Of a stretch of 50,944 bases of DNA, positions 22,069 to 31,200 are shown piece after piece. Every line of letters starts with the position of its first letter. Within the stretch, counting starts at the first letter, position 1. The notes under the pieces were generated by a model. The model did no database searches and was not told the DNA's origin. It saw only the letters and a program-made list of their open reading frames with translations. The stretch is from a virus, in IMG/VR virus record IMGVR_UViG_3300030060_005619, positions 1 through 50,944 of that record; one strand, 5' to 3'. Made by a program: the position numbers and the translations under genes.

Positions 22069-22091
22069 ACTGGCCACGACAGGAGATCACA

Positions 22092-22601
22092 ATGGCTAAT
22101 ACAACTTTTTCGGGTGCGGTTAGATCTGAAAGCACCTTCAAAACCGTCAGCAAAAACGCCACTACCGGGGCATTCACCGAGGTAGCGACGTTAGGCGACG
22201 GACCGGTAAGTTTGTCCGATGGAGACGTAACACTTACTAACGCAACTCATAGCGGAAGAATCTTACTTGTTCCAGACGGTGGTCAAGATAATACTTATAC
22301 GCTTCCGGCTCCTATTGCTGGATCTGTTTTTAAGTTTGTTTACGCTGGTGGCGCTGCTGATGCTACGGACGCGCTTATTGTTACTCCCGGCAACACTAAT
22401 TTTTATATTGGTGGTGTTACTTTCTTAGATACGGACGGTAACGAAGTTAGTTCAGTATTCTCTGATGGAAACTCCAACAGCAGCATACAGTTGAACGTTC
22501 CTGCTGGGTTTGAAGTAACCATAATCGGGCTTAATACGACCAATTATCAGATTTTTGGGAATGTAACGAGCACTACTGCGCCTGCTTTTGCTGACCAGTA
22601 A
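22092..22601 (+). CDS. putative virion structural protein (169 aa)
   Basis: All-beta, Thr/Gly/Asn-rich protein beginning MANTTFSGAVRSESTFKTVS, with GRILLVPDGGQDNTYTLP and TNYQIFGNVTSTTA. Looks like a decoration or head fibre protein. First gene behind the internal promoter, so it can be expressed separately from the capsid gene. No named family recognised. Confidence 0.65.
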   Translation: MANTTFSGAVRSESTFKTVSKNATTGAFTEVATLGDGPVSLSDGDVTLTNATHSGRILLVPDGGQDNTYTLPAPIAGSVFKFVYAGGAADATDALIVTPGNTNFYIGGVTFLDTDGNEVSSVFSDGNSNSSIQLNVPAGFEVTIIGLNTTNYQIFGNVTSTTAPAFADQ

Positions 22602-22613
22602 TAGGAGAGCGAG

Positions 22614-23015
22614 ATGGCTGATACAGTAGCTTCACAAACGCTAGCAGACGGCCCAAAAACTGCTGTTTTGAAACTCACCAACATTTCGGACGGTTCTGGT
22701 GAAAGCGCCGTCACGAAGGTGGATGTTTCGGCCTTGACCGCTAGCGCGGACGGTGACACATGCACGGGTGTAACAATCGAAAGAATTTGGTGGCAGTGCA
22801 TCGGTATGAAAGTGCAAATCTTGTGGGACGCAACCACGGATTTATTTTGTATTGAGCTAGGTGAAAACCAAAGTGGGGATCACGACTACACAAAATTCGG
22901 GGGTTTGACCAATAATTCCGGATCAGGCAAGACAGGTGACGTCAAATTCACCACAGTCGGCCACAGTGATGGTGACACCTACACGGTCATTTTGTATTTG
23001 AGGAAAGATTACTAG
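22614..23015 (+). CDS. putative structural protein (133 aa)
   Basis: Beta-rich, small: LADGPKTAVLKLTNISDGSG, TGVTIERIWWQCIGMKVQIL, SGDHDYTKFGG and DTYTVILYLRKDY. Seen by me as a conserved head or connector-region protein in marine phages; no known fold. Follows the 169-aa gene by 12 bp with AGGAGAG upstream. Confidence 0.65.
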   Translation: MADTVASQTLADGPKTAVLKLTNISDGSGESAVTKVDVSALTASADGDTCTGVTIERIWWQCIGMKVQILWDATTDLFCIELGENQSGDHDYTKFGGLTNNSGSGKTGDVKFTTVGHSDGDTYTVILYLRKDY

Positions 23016-23029
23016 CAAGGGCAAAACGC

Positions 23030-23314
23030 ATGGCGACAACTAAGGACGTTAAAAGACTTCCTTCTGGTCGAATAAAGTACCGGGGTGAAACGTTTGCTGG
23101 TTTCAACAAACCGAAACGCACGCCGGGGAAAACTAAAAAAAGTGCGGTTCTGGCCAAAAAAGGCAGTGAAATCAAGCTAGTACGATTCGGTGATCCGAAG
23201 ATGTCGATCAAGAAAGATCAGCCCGGAAGGCGGGCTAACTTTCGTGCGAGGCACAAGTGTGATACCGCAAAAGATAAATTTTCCGCAAGATACTGGTCTT
23301 GTAAGGCGTGGTAA
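23030..23314 (+). CDS. small basic phage protein (94 aa)
   Basis: Highly basic. The C-terminal part KLVRFGDPKMSIKKDQPGRR then FRARHKCDTAKDK and ARYWSCKAW is a recognisable phage small-protein signature (two Cys, a Trp-rich end) of unknown function. The stop overlaps the next start as TAATG. The block of four basic proteins 23030-24153 could be DNA-associated head proteins (inference). Confidence 0.7.
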   Translation: MATTKDVKRLPSGRIKYRGETFAGFNKPKRTPGKTKKSAVLAKKGSEIKLVRFGDPKMSIKKDQPGRRANFRARHKCDTAKDKFSARYWSCKAW

Positions 23315-23535
23315 TGACTAGAGCAAGTATGCCGAAAGGCTTGACTTATTTTCGGAAAGGCGGCGGGGCGTCTAAAAAAAGCAAAGGCAGTAAGATTTGC
23401 CCAGAGGGCAAAGCTTGGGCCAAACGTACCTTTGACACATACCCGTCCGCTTACGCTAATTTGGCGGCTAGCAAGTATTGTAAAGATCCAAACTACGCCA
23501 AAAAAGCCAAAGGTGGAAAACGGAAAGGCCGCTGA
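23314..23535 (+). CDS. DUF5872-like small basic protein (73 aa)
   Basis: Contains SKICPEGKAWAKRTFDTYPS followed by AYANLAASKYCKD, the DUF5872 hallmark with two Cys, and a Lys/Gly/Arg-rich tail. Coupled on both sides (TAATG upstream, TGATG downstream). Function unknown; basic tail suggests nucleic-acid contact. Confidence 0.7.
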   Translation: MTRASMPKGLTYFRKGGGASKKSKGSKICPEGKAWAKRTFDTYPSAYANLAASKYCKDPNYAKKAKGGKRKGR

Positions 23536-23861
23536 TGGGTGAATTGAAAAAATGGGTCAAGCAAAACTGGGTTCGGATCGACAGCGAAGGCAACATTGTC
23601 GGCAAATGCGGCACCTCTCCCGATAAGAAAAACCCAGATCGCTGCTTGCCGGAGGCAAAAGCTAGATCTTTGACCAAGGCAGAGCGTGCGGCAACAGCTA
23701 GAAAAAAGAAAAAAGCTGGTAAAAAAGGCAAGACGGTGGTGAAAAACACTCGTAAGGCGACGGTCAAAAACATGAGCGTGGGCGGAGAGGTTCGACAAGA
23801 AATTGCTAGAGGGTGCGGGGCTGTACTAGAGAACCGCAGAAAAAAAACTAAGTACTTGTGA
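23535..23861 (+). CDS. small basic phage protein (108 aa)
   Basis: Pattern LKKWVKQNWVRIDSEGNIVG, KCGTSPDKKNPDRCLPEAKA, a very Lys-rich stretch, then a second module RGCGAVLENRRKKTKYL. Each half is known to me as a separate small phage motif, so this may be a fusion of two. Function unknown. Confidence 0.65.
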   Translation: MGELKKWVKQNWVRIDSEGNIVGKCGTSPDKKNPDRCLPEAKARSLTKAERAATARKKKKAGKKGKTVVKNTRKATVKNMSVGGEVRQEIARGCGAVLENRRKKTKYL

Positions 23862-23868
23862 GGTATAT

Positions 23869-24153
23869 ATGTCTGTCGTAAATCTGGGCAACGGTGCCCC
23901 AAAAAAAAGAACAGCTAAGAAAAAAGCGCCTGCCATGAAGTCCAAGGGCATGAAAAAAGGCGGTGCCATGAAGTCCAAGGGCATGAAAATGGGTGGTGCT
24001 GTGAAGTCCAAGGGCATGAAGATGGGCGGTGCTATGAAGTCCAAGGGCATGAAAATGGGTGGTGCTATGAAATCTAAAGGGATGAAAGGCGGAGGCAAGG
24101 TGTCCAAAATGAAATCTAAGGGCTATCGCCGAGGTGGGAAGGTAAGCAAGTAA
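23869..24153 (+). CDS. Lys/Met/Gly tandem-repeat protein (94 aa)
   Basis: About five copies of the 11-residue unit MKSKGMKMGGA (33 bp each, roughly 23934-24095) after a basic leader. A diverged Arg/Gly-rich end follows (KGYRRGGKVSK). pI is extremely high; with no acidic residue in the repeats it should bind nucleic acid, like a protamine or histone tail (inference). DNA repeat copies are almost identical, so copy number may vary between relatives. AGG upstream of the ATG. Confidence 0.65.
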   Translation: MSVVNLGNGAPKKRTAKKKAPAMKSKGMKKGGAMKSKGMKMGGAVKSKGMKMGGAMKSKGMKMGGAMKSKGMKGGGKVSKMKSKGYRRGGKVSK

Positions 24154-24156
24154 TAT

Positions 24157-24834
24157 ATGGCTTACCTCCAGTCTAACATCCCACATTTTAAGTGCTGGGT
24201 GAGGAAAGAATTTACCCATAACCACGAGGCGTATCATGGTGAGTTTTTGCACGCCATGGCCGTAGCCGTAACTACAATGCCTTGTAGATGTCTGAGTTTC
24301 CAGATGATTTTTACGGGCATAGAAGCAGAAGGTGACGAAGAGGACACGGTGCACGGCGGAGCAATGTGGGCAAGGATGCCTATAACCGCTTTGGTTGCGG
24401 ATGTCCCTTTAGAAGAATGGCCAGAGCCTATGGCGGTGCATGACGCACAGCCGTGGGACTGCTCCTCGCATCATCATGCCGTGTACGTTCTGGACCGTGC
24501 AACGCCCTGCCCGTGGATGGCAAAGATTGGTGGAGAAATGTATCCCGCCAAGTATCTTTTCACAGTAGACTACACCGAAAGCGAAATTGCGGATGACCCA
24601 GCACAGCACAAACAAAGTCACGTGCTGCAACTTTTAGATGCGGGGGAGTGGACAGGTAACATCGTTGCATTACCAAACAATCGGGTACGAGTAACGCACC
24701 CAGCATGGTTTGAGACGGGTACAGGCGCTCCAGATTTTAAGCCTTCGGCGCACATACATTACTCGAAGTCTGATTTAGACTACGTACTCGATGTGAACCG
24801 TGTATTCGACAACTTATACAATGACAACGAGTAG
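24157..24834 (+). CDS. conserved phage protein of unknown function (225 aa)
   Basis: Recognisable marine-phage pattern: IPHFKCWVRKEFTHNHEAYH, AVAVTTMPCRCLSFQMIF, GGAMWARMPITALV, then HHHAVYVLDR and AHIHYSKSDLDYVLDVNRVF. Several conserved His and Cys could bind metal. Sits between the basic-protein block and the adaptor genes. It overlaps the adaptor start by 14 bp. Confidence 0.65.
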   Translation: MAYLQSNIPHFKCWVRKEFTHNHEAYHGEFLHAMAVAVTTMPCRCLSFQMIFTGIEAEGDEEDTVHGGAMWARMPITALVADVPLEEWPEPMAVHDAQPWDCSSHHHAVYVLDRATPCPWMAKIGGEMYPAKYLFTVDYTESEIADDPAQHKQSHVLQLLDAGEWTGNIVALPNNRVRVTHPAWFETGTGAPDFKPSAHIHYSKSDLDYVLDVNRVFDNLYNDNE

Positions 24835-25705
24835 CAGCAAAAATTTTGAGATTGATGTAGCCGAGTACATTGAAGAGGCTTTTGAGCGTTGCGGATTAGA
24901 GCTTAGGACAGGCTATGACCTGAAAACAGCTAAAAGATCTATGAATCTGTTGTTTGCTGACTGGGCAAATCGGGGTCTGAATCAGTGGACGATTGATCAA
25001 ACTTCTATCACGGTCGCGTCCGGTATAAGTGAATACCCTGCGGGAACTCTTACGCTATCGGTAGCTTCTTCAGCTAGTTTCACGGTCGGAGAAACAATTA
25101 CGGGTGGCACAAGCTCCGCCACGGCGTCAATCACCAGCAAGCCCACGACTACCTCTGTTGCCACAACAATCCCGGTTGGGACTTTCTCCAGTGGTGAAAC
25201 GATAACAGGTGGCACAAGCTCCGCCACTACCACTGTTTCTGCTGTTCAAGATTTATCTGACGTGCAATCCACAATTGACATACTGTCAACGGTTGTAACC
25301 CGTGACGGCACGGATTTTGCGATTGACCGCCTGAGTCGATCAGAGTTTCTAAACATACCCACTAAGACGCAGACGGGCCGACCCAATCAATTTTTTCTCG
25401 ATAGGCAAATCACCCCGGTACTAAAAATTTGGCCGGTGCCGGACAACAGCACGGACATCTTGAAGTTCAATCGCTTGACTAGGATCGAAGACGCAGACGC
25501 CTTTACAAATACGGTCGATGTGCCGTTTCGGTTTTATCCGTGTTTAGCAGCGGGACTAGCTTATTATCTGTCGATGAAAAAAAATCCACAGATGATGACC
25601 ATGCTGAAAGCAATTTACGAAGAAGAAATGATACGCGCCATGGAGGAGGACCGAGATCGTGCGTCCTTCAAGATCTCACCTCCTACCTATAAATACGGAG
25701 CGTAG
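24821..25705 (+). CDS. head-tail adaptor (P22 gp4-like) with inserted repeats (294 aa)
   Basis: N-terminal helices IDVAEYIEEAFERCGLELRT and AKRSMNLLFADWANRGLNQW are typical of the gp4-type adaptor that extends the portal; VLKIWPVPDNSTDILKFNRL and the helical end also fit. Residues about 75-150 are an insertion with two copies of GETITGGTSSAT, a beta module absent from ordinary adaptors; it may be exposed on the connector. The ATG at 24821 is chosen over a GTG seven codons upstream because it matches the family start. Confidence 0.75.
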   Translation: MTTSSSKNFEIDVAEYIEEAFERCGLELRTGYDLKTAKRSMNLLFADWANRGLNQWTIDQTSITVASGISEYPAGTLTLSVASSASFTVGETITGGTSSATASITSKPTTTSVATTIPVGTFSSGETITGGTSSATTTVSAVQDLSDVQSTIDILSTVVTRDGTDFAIDRLSRSEFLNIPTKTQTGRPNQFFLDRQITPVLKIWPVPDNSTDILKFNRLTRIEDADAFTNTVDVPFRFYPCLAAGLAYYLSMKKNPQMMTMLKAIYEEEMIRAMEEDRDRASFKISPPTYKYGA

Positions 25706-25707
25706 CC

Positions 25708-26010
25708 ATGGGTTTTGCATCGGGAAAAAATGCTTACGGTATCTCGGATCGCTCTGGTTTCCGTTACAAGCTTAATCGCATGCGTAAAGAGTGGAACGGT
25801 AGTCTTGTTGGTTTTGATGAGTTTGAACCGAAACAGCCGCAACTGTTGCCTTTACCGCGTGTAGACGATCCACAAGCTTTGAAGAATCCAAGACCAGACC
25901 GGGTCGAGCCGATGGTTGTTTCGGTAGGCGTGCCTGTGGTTGGAATAAATCCTTTTTTGCCAGTAAAAGCTTCGGGAATCGTAGGTGAAGTAACGGTGGT
26001 GACGACATGA
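25708..26010 (+). CDS. small connector-region protein (100 aa)
   Basis: MGFASGKNAYGISDRSGFRY followed by KLNRMRKEWNGSLVG and a Pro-rich, strand-like C-terminus. This signature is conserved next to adaptor genes in marine phages. It lies between two adaptor genes and overlaps the second as ATGA. Function unknown, presumably connector assembly. Confidence 0.7.
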   Translation: MGFASGKNAYGISDRSGFRYKLNRMRKEWNGSLVGFDEFEPKQPQLLPLPRVDDPQALKNPRPDRVEPMVVSVGVPVVGINPFLPVKASGIVGEVTVVTT

Positions 26011-26642
26011 GTTTTACTTTGGCTACCCTCAAATCAACGGTGCAAGACTACTGCGAAACCGCAGAAACGACTTTCGTCGCAGAATTAGACACTTTTATCG
26101 AAGAAGCAGAAGAGCGCATACTAAAAAACGTTTCTTTACCGGTTTTCCGCAAAAACGTGACGGGTAACGCTACGACAGGGTTTCCTTACCTAGCAACGCC
26201 GTCGGATTTTTTGGCTTCGTACAGTTTGGCGTTGATCATTGATAGCGTGTATACCTATCCTTTGTTCAAACATACGACTTTTATTCGTCAATACACGCCA
26301 AACGCTAATACCACAGGGCCTACGCAGTACTACGCTTTGTTCGATGACAATACGTTTTTGCTCGCCCCCACGCCTGCCTCGGACTACGCGTTTGAGTTGC
26401 ATTACAAGTACCGCCCGGCGTCTTTGACCACCACTTCCGGCACAAGCACGACTTGGTTGTCCGATAACGCTCCGGATGCTTTGTTGTATGGCACGTTGGT
26501 AGAGGCGGCTACGTTCTTGAAGAATCCAGAAGAAGCGGCTCAATACGAACAACGTTTTTCGCAGGCTGTAGCGTCACTAAAGGCTTTGGGCGAAGGTTAC
26601 GGTTCCAGAGATGAATACAGATATGACATTGCTAGGGGGTAA
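26007..26642 (+). CDS. phage adaptor protein (211 aa)
   Basis: Resembles the SU10/T7 gp11-type adaptor: DTFIEEAEERILKNVSLPVF at residues about 28-47, FPYLATPSDFLASYSLALI, then FELHYKYRPASL, LSDNAPDALLYGTLVEAATF and a final helix ending YDIARG. Would join the portal/gp4 ring to the tail nozzle. ATGA coupling to the previous gene. Confidence 0.78.
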   Translation: MSFTLATLKSTVQDYCETAETTFVAELDTFIEEAEERILKNVSLPVFRKNVTGNATTGFPYLATPSDFLASYSLALIIDSVYTYPLFKHTTFIRQYTPNANTTGPTQYYALFDDNTFLLAPTPASDYAFELHYKYRPASLTTTSGTSTTWLSDNAPDALLYGTLVEAATFLKNPEEAAQYEQRFSQAVASLKALGEGYGSRDEYRYDIARG

Positions 26643-26644
26643 AC

Positions 26645-26938
26645 TTGGCTTTGTTTGAGGCATCTAGTTTAGAGATTGGTAGTGTTGTGGTGGCGACAAC
26701 ACAAGACAAAGGACACGATCCCGAGTTTTGGGCAAAGGCTGCGGCGGATAGGATTGTGAGCGTTGGCGGTAACTGCCATCCTTTGATTGCTCAGCAAGCA
26801 GAGGCTTTTAAAGAATCGGTACAAGCAACCACTGTTTTTTACATGAAAGAAGCTATCAAGAGCGACAGAACAACTTTGATCGCGGAACTGGAAAAACAAG
26901 GCCATTCTGACATGGCAAACATAATTAGGAGTCTGTAA
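26645..26938 (+). CDS. small tail-region protein (97 aa)
   Basis: TTG start at 26645. Helical: DPEFWAKAAADRIVSVGGNC, ALxx-type helices, IAELEKQGHSDMANIIRSL. Common in this genome position, function unknown. TAATG overlap with the next gene. Confidence 0.6.
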   Translation: MALFEASSLEIGSVVVATTQDKGHDPEFWAKAAADRIVSVGGNCHPLIAQQAEAFKESVQATTVFYMKEAIKSDRTTLIAELEKQGHSDMANIIRSL

Positions 26939-27369
26939 TGGCGATAACGACAGCAATGTGTACTACTTTCAAAAAAGAGATTTTGGAGGCAGTTCACAAC
27001 TTCAAAAACACGGGCGGTAGCACGTTCAATCTTGCTTTGTACACAAGTTCTGCTTCTTTGGGCGCAGGAACCACGGCGTACACGACCTCTAACGAAATAT
27101 CGGGCACTGGATACACCGCTAAAGGTGCATCACTTACTCGTGTTGATCCCAGCAACGATGGAACTACTGCCATAACAGACTTTTCTGACTTGACGTTTAG
27201 CTCAAGCACTTTGACGGCGCGTGGAGCCTTGATCTTTAATGACAGTGCTTCCGGTGATCCTGCGGTGTGTGCTTTGGACTTCGGGGCGGATAAATCATCT
27301 AGTTCCGGTGATTTTACTATCCAGTTCCCTGCGGCAGATGCGTCGAATGCGATTATTCGCATCGCATAA
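26938..27369 (+). CDS. putative tail or virion structural protein (143 aa)
   Basis: Beta-rich: FKKEILEAVHNFKNTGGSTF, NLALYTSSASLGAGT, GTGYTAKGASLTRV, ALIFNDSASGDPAVCALDFG. This type recurs in marine phages upstream of repeat proteins of the tail. No catalytic motif. Confidence 0.65.
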   Translation: MAITTAMCTTFKKEILEAVHNFKNTGGSTFNLALYTSSASLGAGTTAYTTSNEISGTGYTAKGASLTRVDPSNDGTTAITDFSDLTFSSSTLTARGALIFNDSASGDPAVCALDFGADKSSSSGDFTIQFPAADASNAIIRIA

Positions 27370-27372
27370 GGA

Positions 27373-28068
27373 ATGGCTAATGTCACGGGCTGGGGCAGAG
27401 GCACTTGGGGTGAGGGTGCTTGGGGCGCAGAAGCGCCTATCCAAGTTACGGGTGTATCTGGGACAGGCGCTGTCGGGTCAGTCACAGTCCTCATCAGCAT
27501 CGATGCTGCTGTCACAGGCGTGGCAGGAACCGGGGCTGTTGGAACAGTTACGGCGACAGGGTCGGCGGTCGCCAGTGCTACCGGTGTCGCAGGCACGGGC
27601 GGCGTTGGGTCACTTACGGTCACGGGTACGGCAAATGTTTCCCCGACTGGTGTCGCGGGCACAGGGGCGGTTGGGACAGCTACAGTCTCTGGTGCAGCAA
27701 ACACGACTGTCACGGGCGTGGCGGGCACTGGATCTGTCGGAACGGTTACTGCTACCGGCGGCGCGAATGCTGCTGTTACTGGGAATGCTGGGACTGGAGC
27801 GGTTGGTTCGCTTACGGTCACGGGCACGGCAAATGTTTCTGTCACGGGAGTCCAAGGTAACGCCGCTGTTGGAAACGTTACCGTTGCAGGAGATTCAAAC
27901 GTTTCTGTCACGGGTGTTTCAGCGACAGGAGCGATAGGTTATTTCCTTGTTTATGGCATCATAAATGATGGCCAAGACCCTAACTGGGGTATTATAACGG
28001 ATAGTCAAACTCCGAGTTGGACGGCTGTCACAGACAGTCAAACTCCTAATTGGGAAGAGGTAGCTTAA
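27373..28068 (+). CDS. Gly/Val/Thr 22-residue repeat protein (231 aa)
   Basis: Leader GWGRGTWGEGAWGAEAPIQ, then about eight copies of a 22-residue unit (VTGVAGTGAVGTVT as core; 66 bp of DNA each), then two copies of DSQTPNW-like motif. The even spacing suggests a stacked beta-solenoid or fibre shaft. Probably virion-surface; it precedes the tail fibre gene. The repeats create long spurious reading frames on the other strand. TAATG coupling downstream. Confidence 0.65.
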   Translation: MANVTGWGRGTWGEGAWGAEAPIQVTGVSGTGAVGSVTVLISIDAAVTGVAGTGAVGTVTATGSAVASATGVAGTGGVGSLTVTGTANVSPTGVAGTGAVGTATVSGAANTTVTGVAGTGSVGTVTATGGANAAVTGNAGTGAVGSLTVTGTANVSVTGVQGNAAVGNVTVAGDSNVSVTGVSATGAIGYFLVYGIINDGQDPNWGIITDSQTPSWTAVTDSQTPNWEEVA

Positions 28069-28205
28069 TGCCACGTAAAGTGAAAAAGATTATTAAGGGA
28101 CTAGAGAAAGCCTCTAAAACACACAAGAAACAAGCGGAAGTGTTGAAAAAGCATGTGGCGTCTATGAAGAAGCCAAAGCCTAAGACTAAAAGTCGGAGAA
28201 GATAA
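28068..28205 (+). CDS. very small basic protein (45 aa)
   Basis: MPRKVKKIIKGLEKASKTHK then a Lys/Pro/Arg-rich end. Starts at TAATG overlapping the previous stop and ends exactly where the tail fibre gene starts. Almost half its residues are Lys or Arg. Function unknown, presumably nucleic-acid or virion associated. Confidence 0.6.
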   Translation: MPRKVKKIIKGLEKASKTHKKQAEVLKKHVASMKKPKPKTKSRRR

Positions 28206-31200
28206 ATGGCAACTTACGTTAACGATTTACGGCTCAAAGAGATTGCCACAGGCGATGAATCAGGCACATGGGGCACCAGTACAAATACCAACCTTGAGTT
28301 GATTGCAGAGGCATTTAGTTTTGGCACCGAAGCTATTACGACGAATGCTGATACTCATACTACTACTATTGCTGACGGGTCTACTGATCCGGGCCGCTCA
28401 ATCTTCCTCAAATATACTGGCACTCTTGATAGCACTTGCACCATCACTATAGGCCCTAACACCGTCAGCAAGCTGTGGTTTATTGAGAACGCAACGAGTG
28501 GATCACAGAGCATCATCATCAGCCAAGGCTCTGGCGCAAGCATCACCATACTTAACGGTCAGACCAAAGCAATCTATAGCGATGGCGCTGGATCAGGCGC
28601 TGCGATGGTTGATGCGTTTACGGATCTATCTGTCCCATCGTTCTTTGTGTCAGGCGACTTGGATGTAGATGGCACCACCAACCTTGACGCTGTAGACGTG
28701 GATGGCGCTGTAAACTTTGCAGCAGACGTAACTTTTGCAGACGGTGCAGACATCATCACCGCATCCGCTGGCACATCCAACGTCCGTGTAGGTGTCAACG
28801 CAGGTAACTCCATCACTTCTGGCGGCAACTACAACGTGGTTGTGGGCGATGAAGCGGGTACGGCTTTGACTACGGGGGATAACAACGTAGCCATCGGTTT
28901 TGAGGCGTTAAGCACTGAAGATGCTCATGGTGACAACGTAGCTGACGCTTTTAGCACGGCGGTTGGTTATCAGGCAGGCGTGTCAGTTACGACAGGGGTT
29001 CAAAACTCTTTATTTGGAGCTTTCGCTGGTGACGCTCTGACCACAGGTCAACAAAACGTGGCACTAGGTCTGGGGTCTTTAAGTGCTGAAGTAGCAGGCA
29101 ATTATTCTGTAGCAGTTGGTCGGTCTGCACTACAAAAGCAAGTTAACTCAACGTCCACCGATGTCTACAACGTGGCGATGGGTTTTGAGGCAGGTCAGGA
29201 AATCACCACGGGAACAGGCCATACCTTGATTGGTAGCCTAGCGGGTGACTCACTTACTATCGGAAATGACAATGTAGCTATTGGCCTAAATTCTTTAAGC
29301 GCAGATGTAGCAGGTAGTGGCAGTGTTGCGATAGGAAATGTGGCGCTACAAGATCAAAATTTTACAACAGCCACACAAGCATACAACACGGCTGTAGGTA
29401 GATCAGCGGCTAGGGACATTACCACTGGAATACAGAACACAATTGTTGGCGCTCTTGCTGGTGACGCCCTGACTGATGCTGACTACAACGTAGCGTTGGG
29501 ACATCTCGCTCTTACGACAGATACTTTGGGTAGCACTTCGACTGCTATCGGTACTTTTGCGTTAAAAGATCAAAACTTTACTACGGCTACGGACAGTCAC
29601 AATACAGCGGTGGGGTATAACGCCGGGGGTGATGTAACTACGGGAGTACAGAACACCTTTTTGGGTTCCCTAGCTGGTGATGCAATAACCACAGGTTTTG
29701 CCAATGTCGCCATAGGTTTTCAGGCGCTTAGTTCTGAAGATGTTGGAACCAATACCGTTGCTATTGGTCAGAACGCATTGTTCTCTCAAAATAATGCAAC
29801 GGCAGTTGCTACATATAACGTCGCTGTAGGACAGTCGGCAGGTCTGTCAGTCACCACGGGGCAAATCAACACCCTTGTGGGCGGTCTTGCAGGAGATGCT
29901 CTTACCGAAGGAGGAGGTAACATTGCGATTGGTTATAATGCCTTAACCGCAGATACAAAAGGCAACATATCTATAGCAGTAGGCTATGGAGCATTAGCTG
30001 CCCAAAACTTCACAGGACTAACTGATACTCACAACGTTACAGTCGGATATAACGCAGGAAATTCAGTCACCACAGGGATACGCAATACGTTGCTCGGGTC
30101 ACAATCAGGCACCGCTCTAACTGACGCTGATGAAAACGTAGCGTTAGGCTATTTGGCGCTCGCTTCTGATATTTTAGGTTCAAAAACAACCGCAATTGGT
30201 AGGGGTACGTTAGGCTCACAAAACTTTACAACAGCTACAGATTCACACAATACGGCGGTTGGGTACTTTGCGGGCAACCAAGTCACCACGGGAACTGCCA
30301 ATACCCTGCTCGGGGCCACGGCGGGTGACGCTCTTACGGTAGGAGGTCAAAACGTTGCGGTGGGCCGTAACTCATTGAGTGGCGACACGAAAGGCAGTAG
30401 AGCAGTCGCCGTTGGCGAAGGTGCTTTGTTTGCTCAAAACTTCACTACAGCTACCGAAAATTACAATGTCGCGGTGGGCTACGACGCAGGCGTATCAGTC
30501 ACCACGGGAATTAACAACACCGTCGTGGGTTCTCTTGCAGGAGATGCTCTCACTGATGCTGACCAAGTTACCGCGATGGGTTACGGTGCTTTGAGCAGAG
30601 ACACATTGGGTAGTAGGACGACTGCTTTAGGTTATTTAGCCTTACAAGATCAACAATTCACAACAGCGACAAATTCTAACAACACGGCTGTGGGCTGGAA
30701 AGCAGGTAATAACCTCAGTACTGGGCTAAACAACACCTTTGTTGGTTCAGCGGCGGGCGGTAATGCGACTGTAACTGGTAATTCAAATAATGCACTTGGG
30801 GTAAGTGCCCTTTCTGTGCTCACGTCCGGCGCTAATAACACCGCCGTGGGCGACAGTGCTGGGGTGGCAGTATCATCAGGTTCTAATAATCTTTTATTAG
30901 GTCACGATGCAGGTCGTACAGGAAGTCCCGGTGGAGAAATGTCTACGATAGACAATAGGATGGTTTTAGGCGATGAAAATATCGGTGTCGCCAATATACA
31001 AGTTGCTTTAACAGTTGCCTCCGACGAGCGCGACAAAACTGACTTCGTTAACCTAGACCTTGGATTGGACTTCGTAAAGGCTTTAGAACCTGTCACCTAC
31101 TACTGGGACAAGCGTTCTAAATATGGCGACAAGTATGCTGATGACTACGATCTGAATGCACAAACACCAGACGGCACTCACAAAGAAGACTGGATGGACG

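Noticed and set aside
23934-24095. CRISPR-like regular 33-bp repeats
   Set aside because: No spacers: the units are contiguous, in frame, and encode MKSKGMKMGGA.
23848-24354. 168-codon minus-strand frame with His/Leu repeats
   Set aside because: Complement of the 11-residue Lys/Met/Gly repeats.
26994-27911. 305-codon open frame on the minus strand
   Set aside because: It is antisense to the 22-residue repeat protein; its Thr/Val/Pro repeats are just the complement of the Gly/Val/Thr repeats, and it has no ribosome binding site.
27239-27937. 232-codon plus-strand frame rich in Arg/Leu/Ser/Gln
   Set aside because: Out-of-frame shadow of the repeat gene 27373-28068; low complexity and spans the end of the previous gene.
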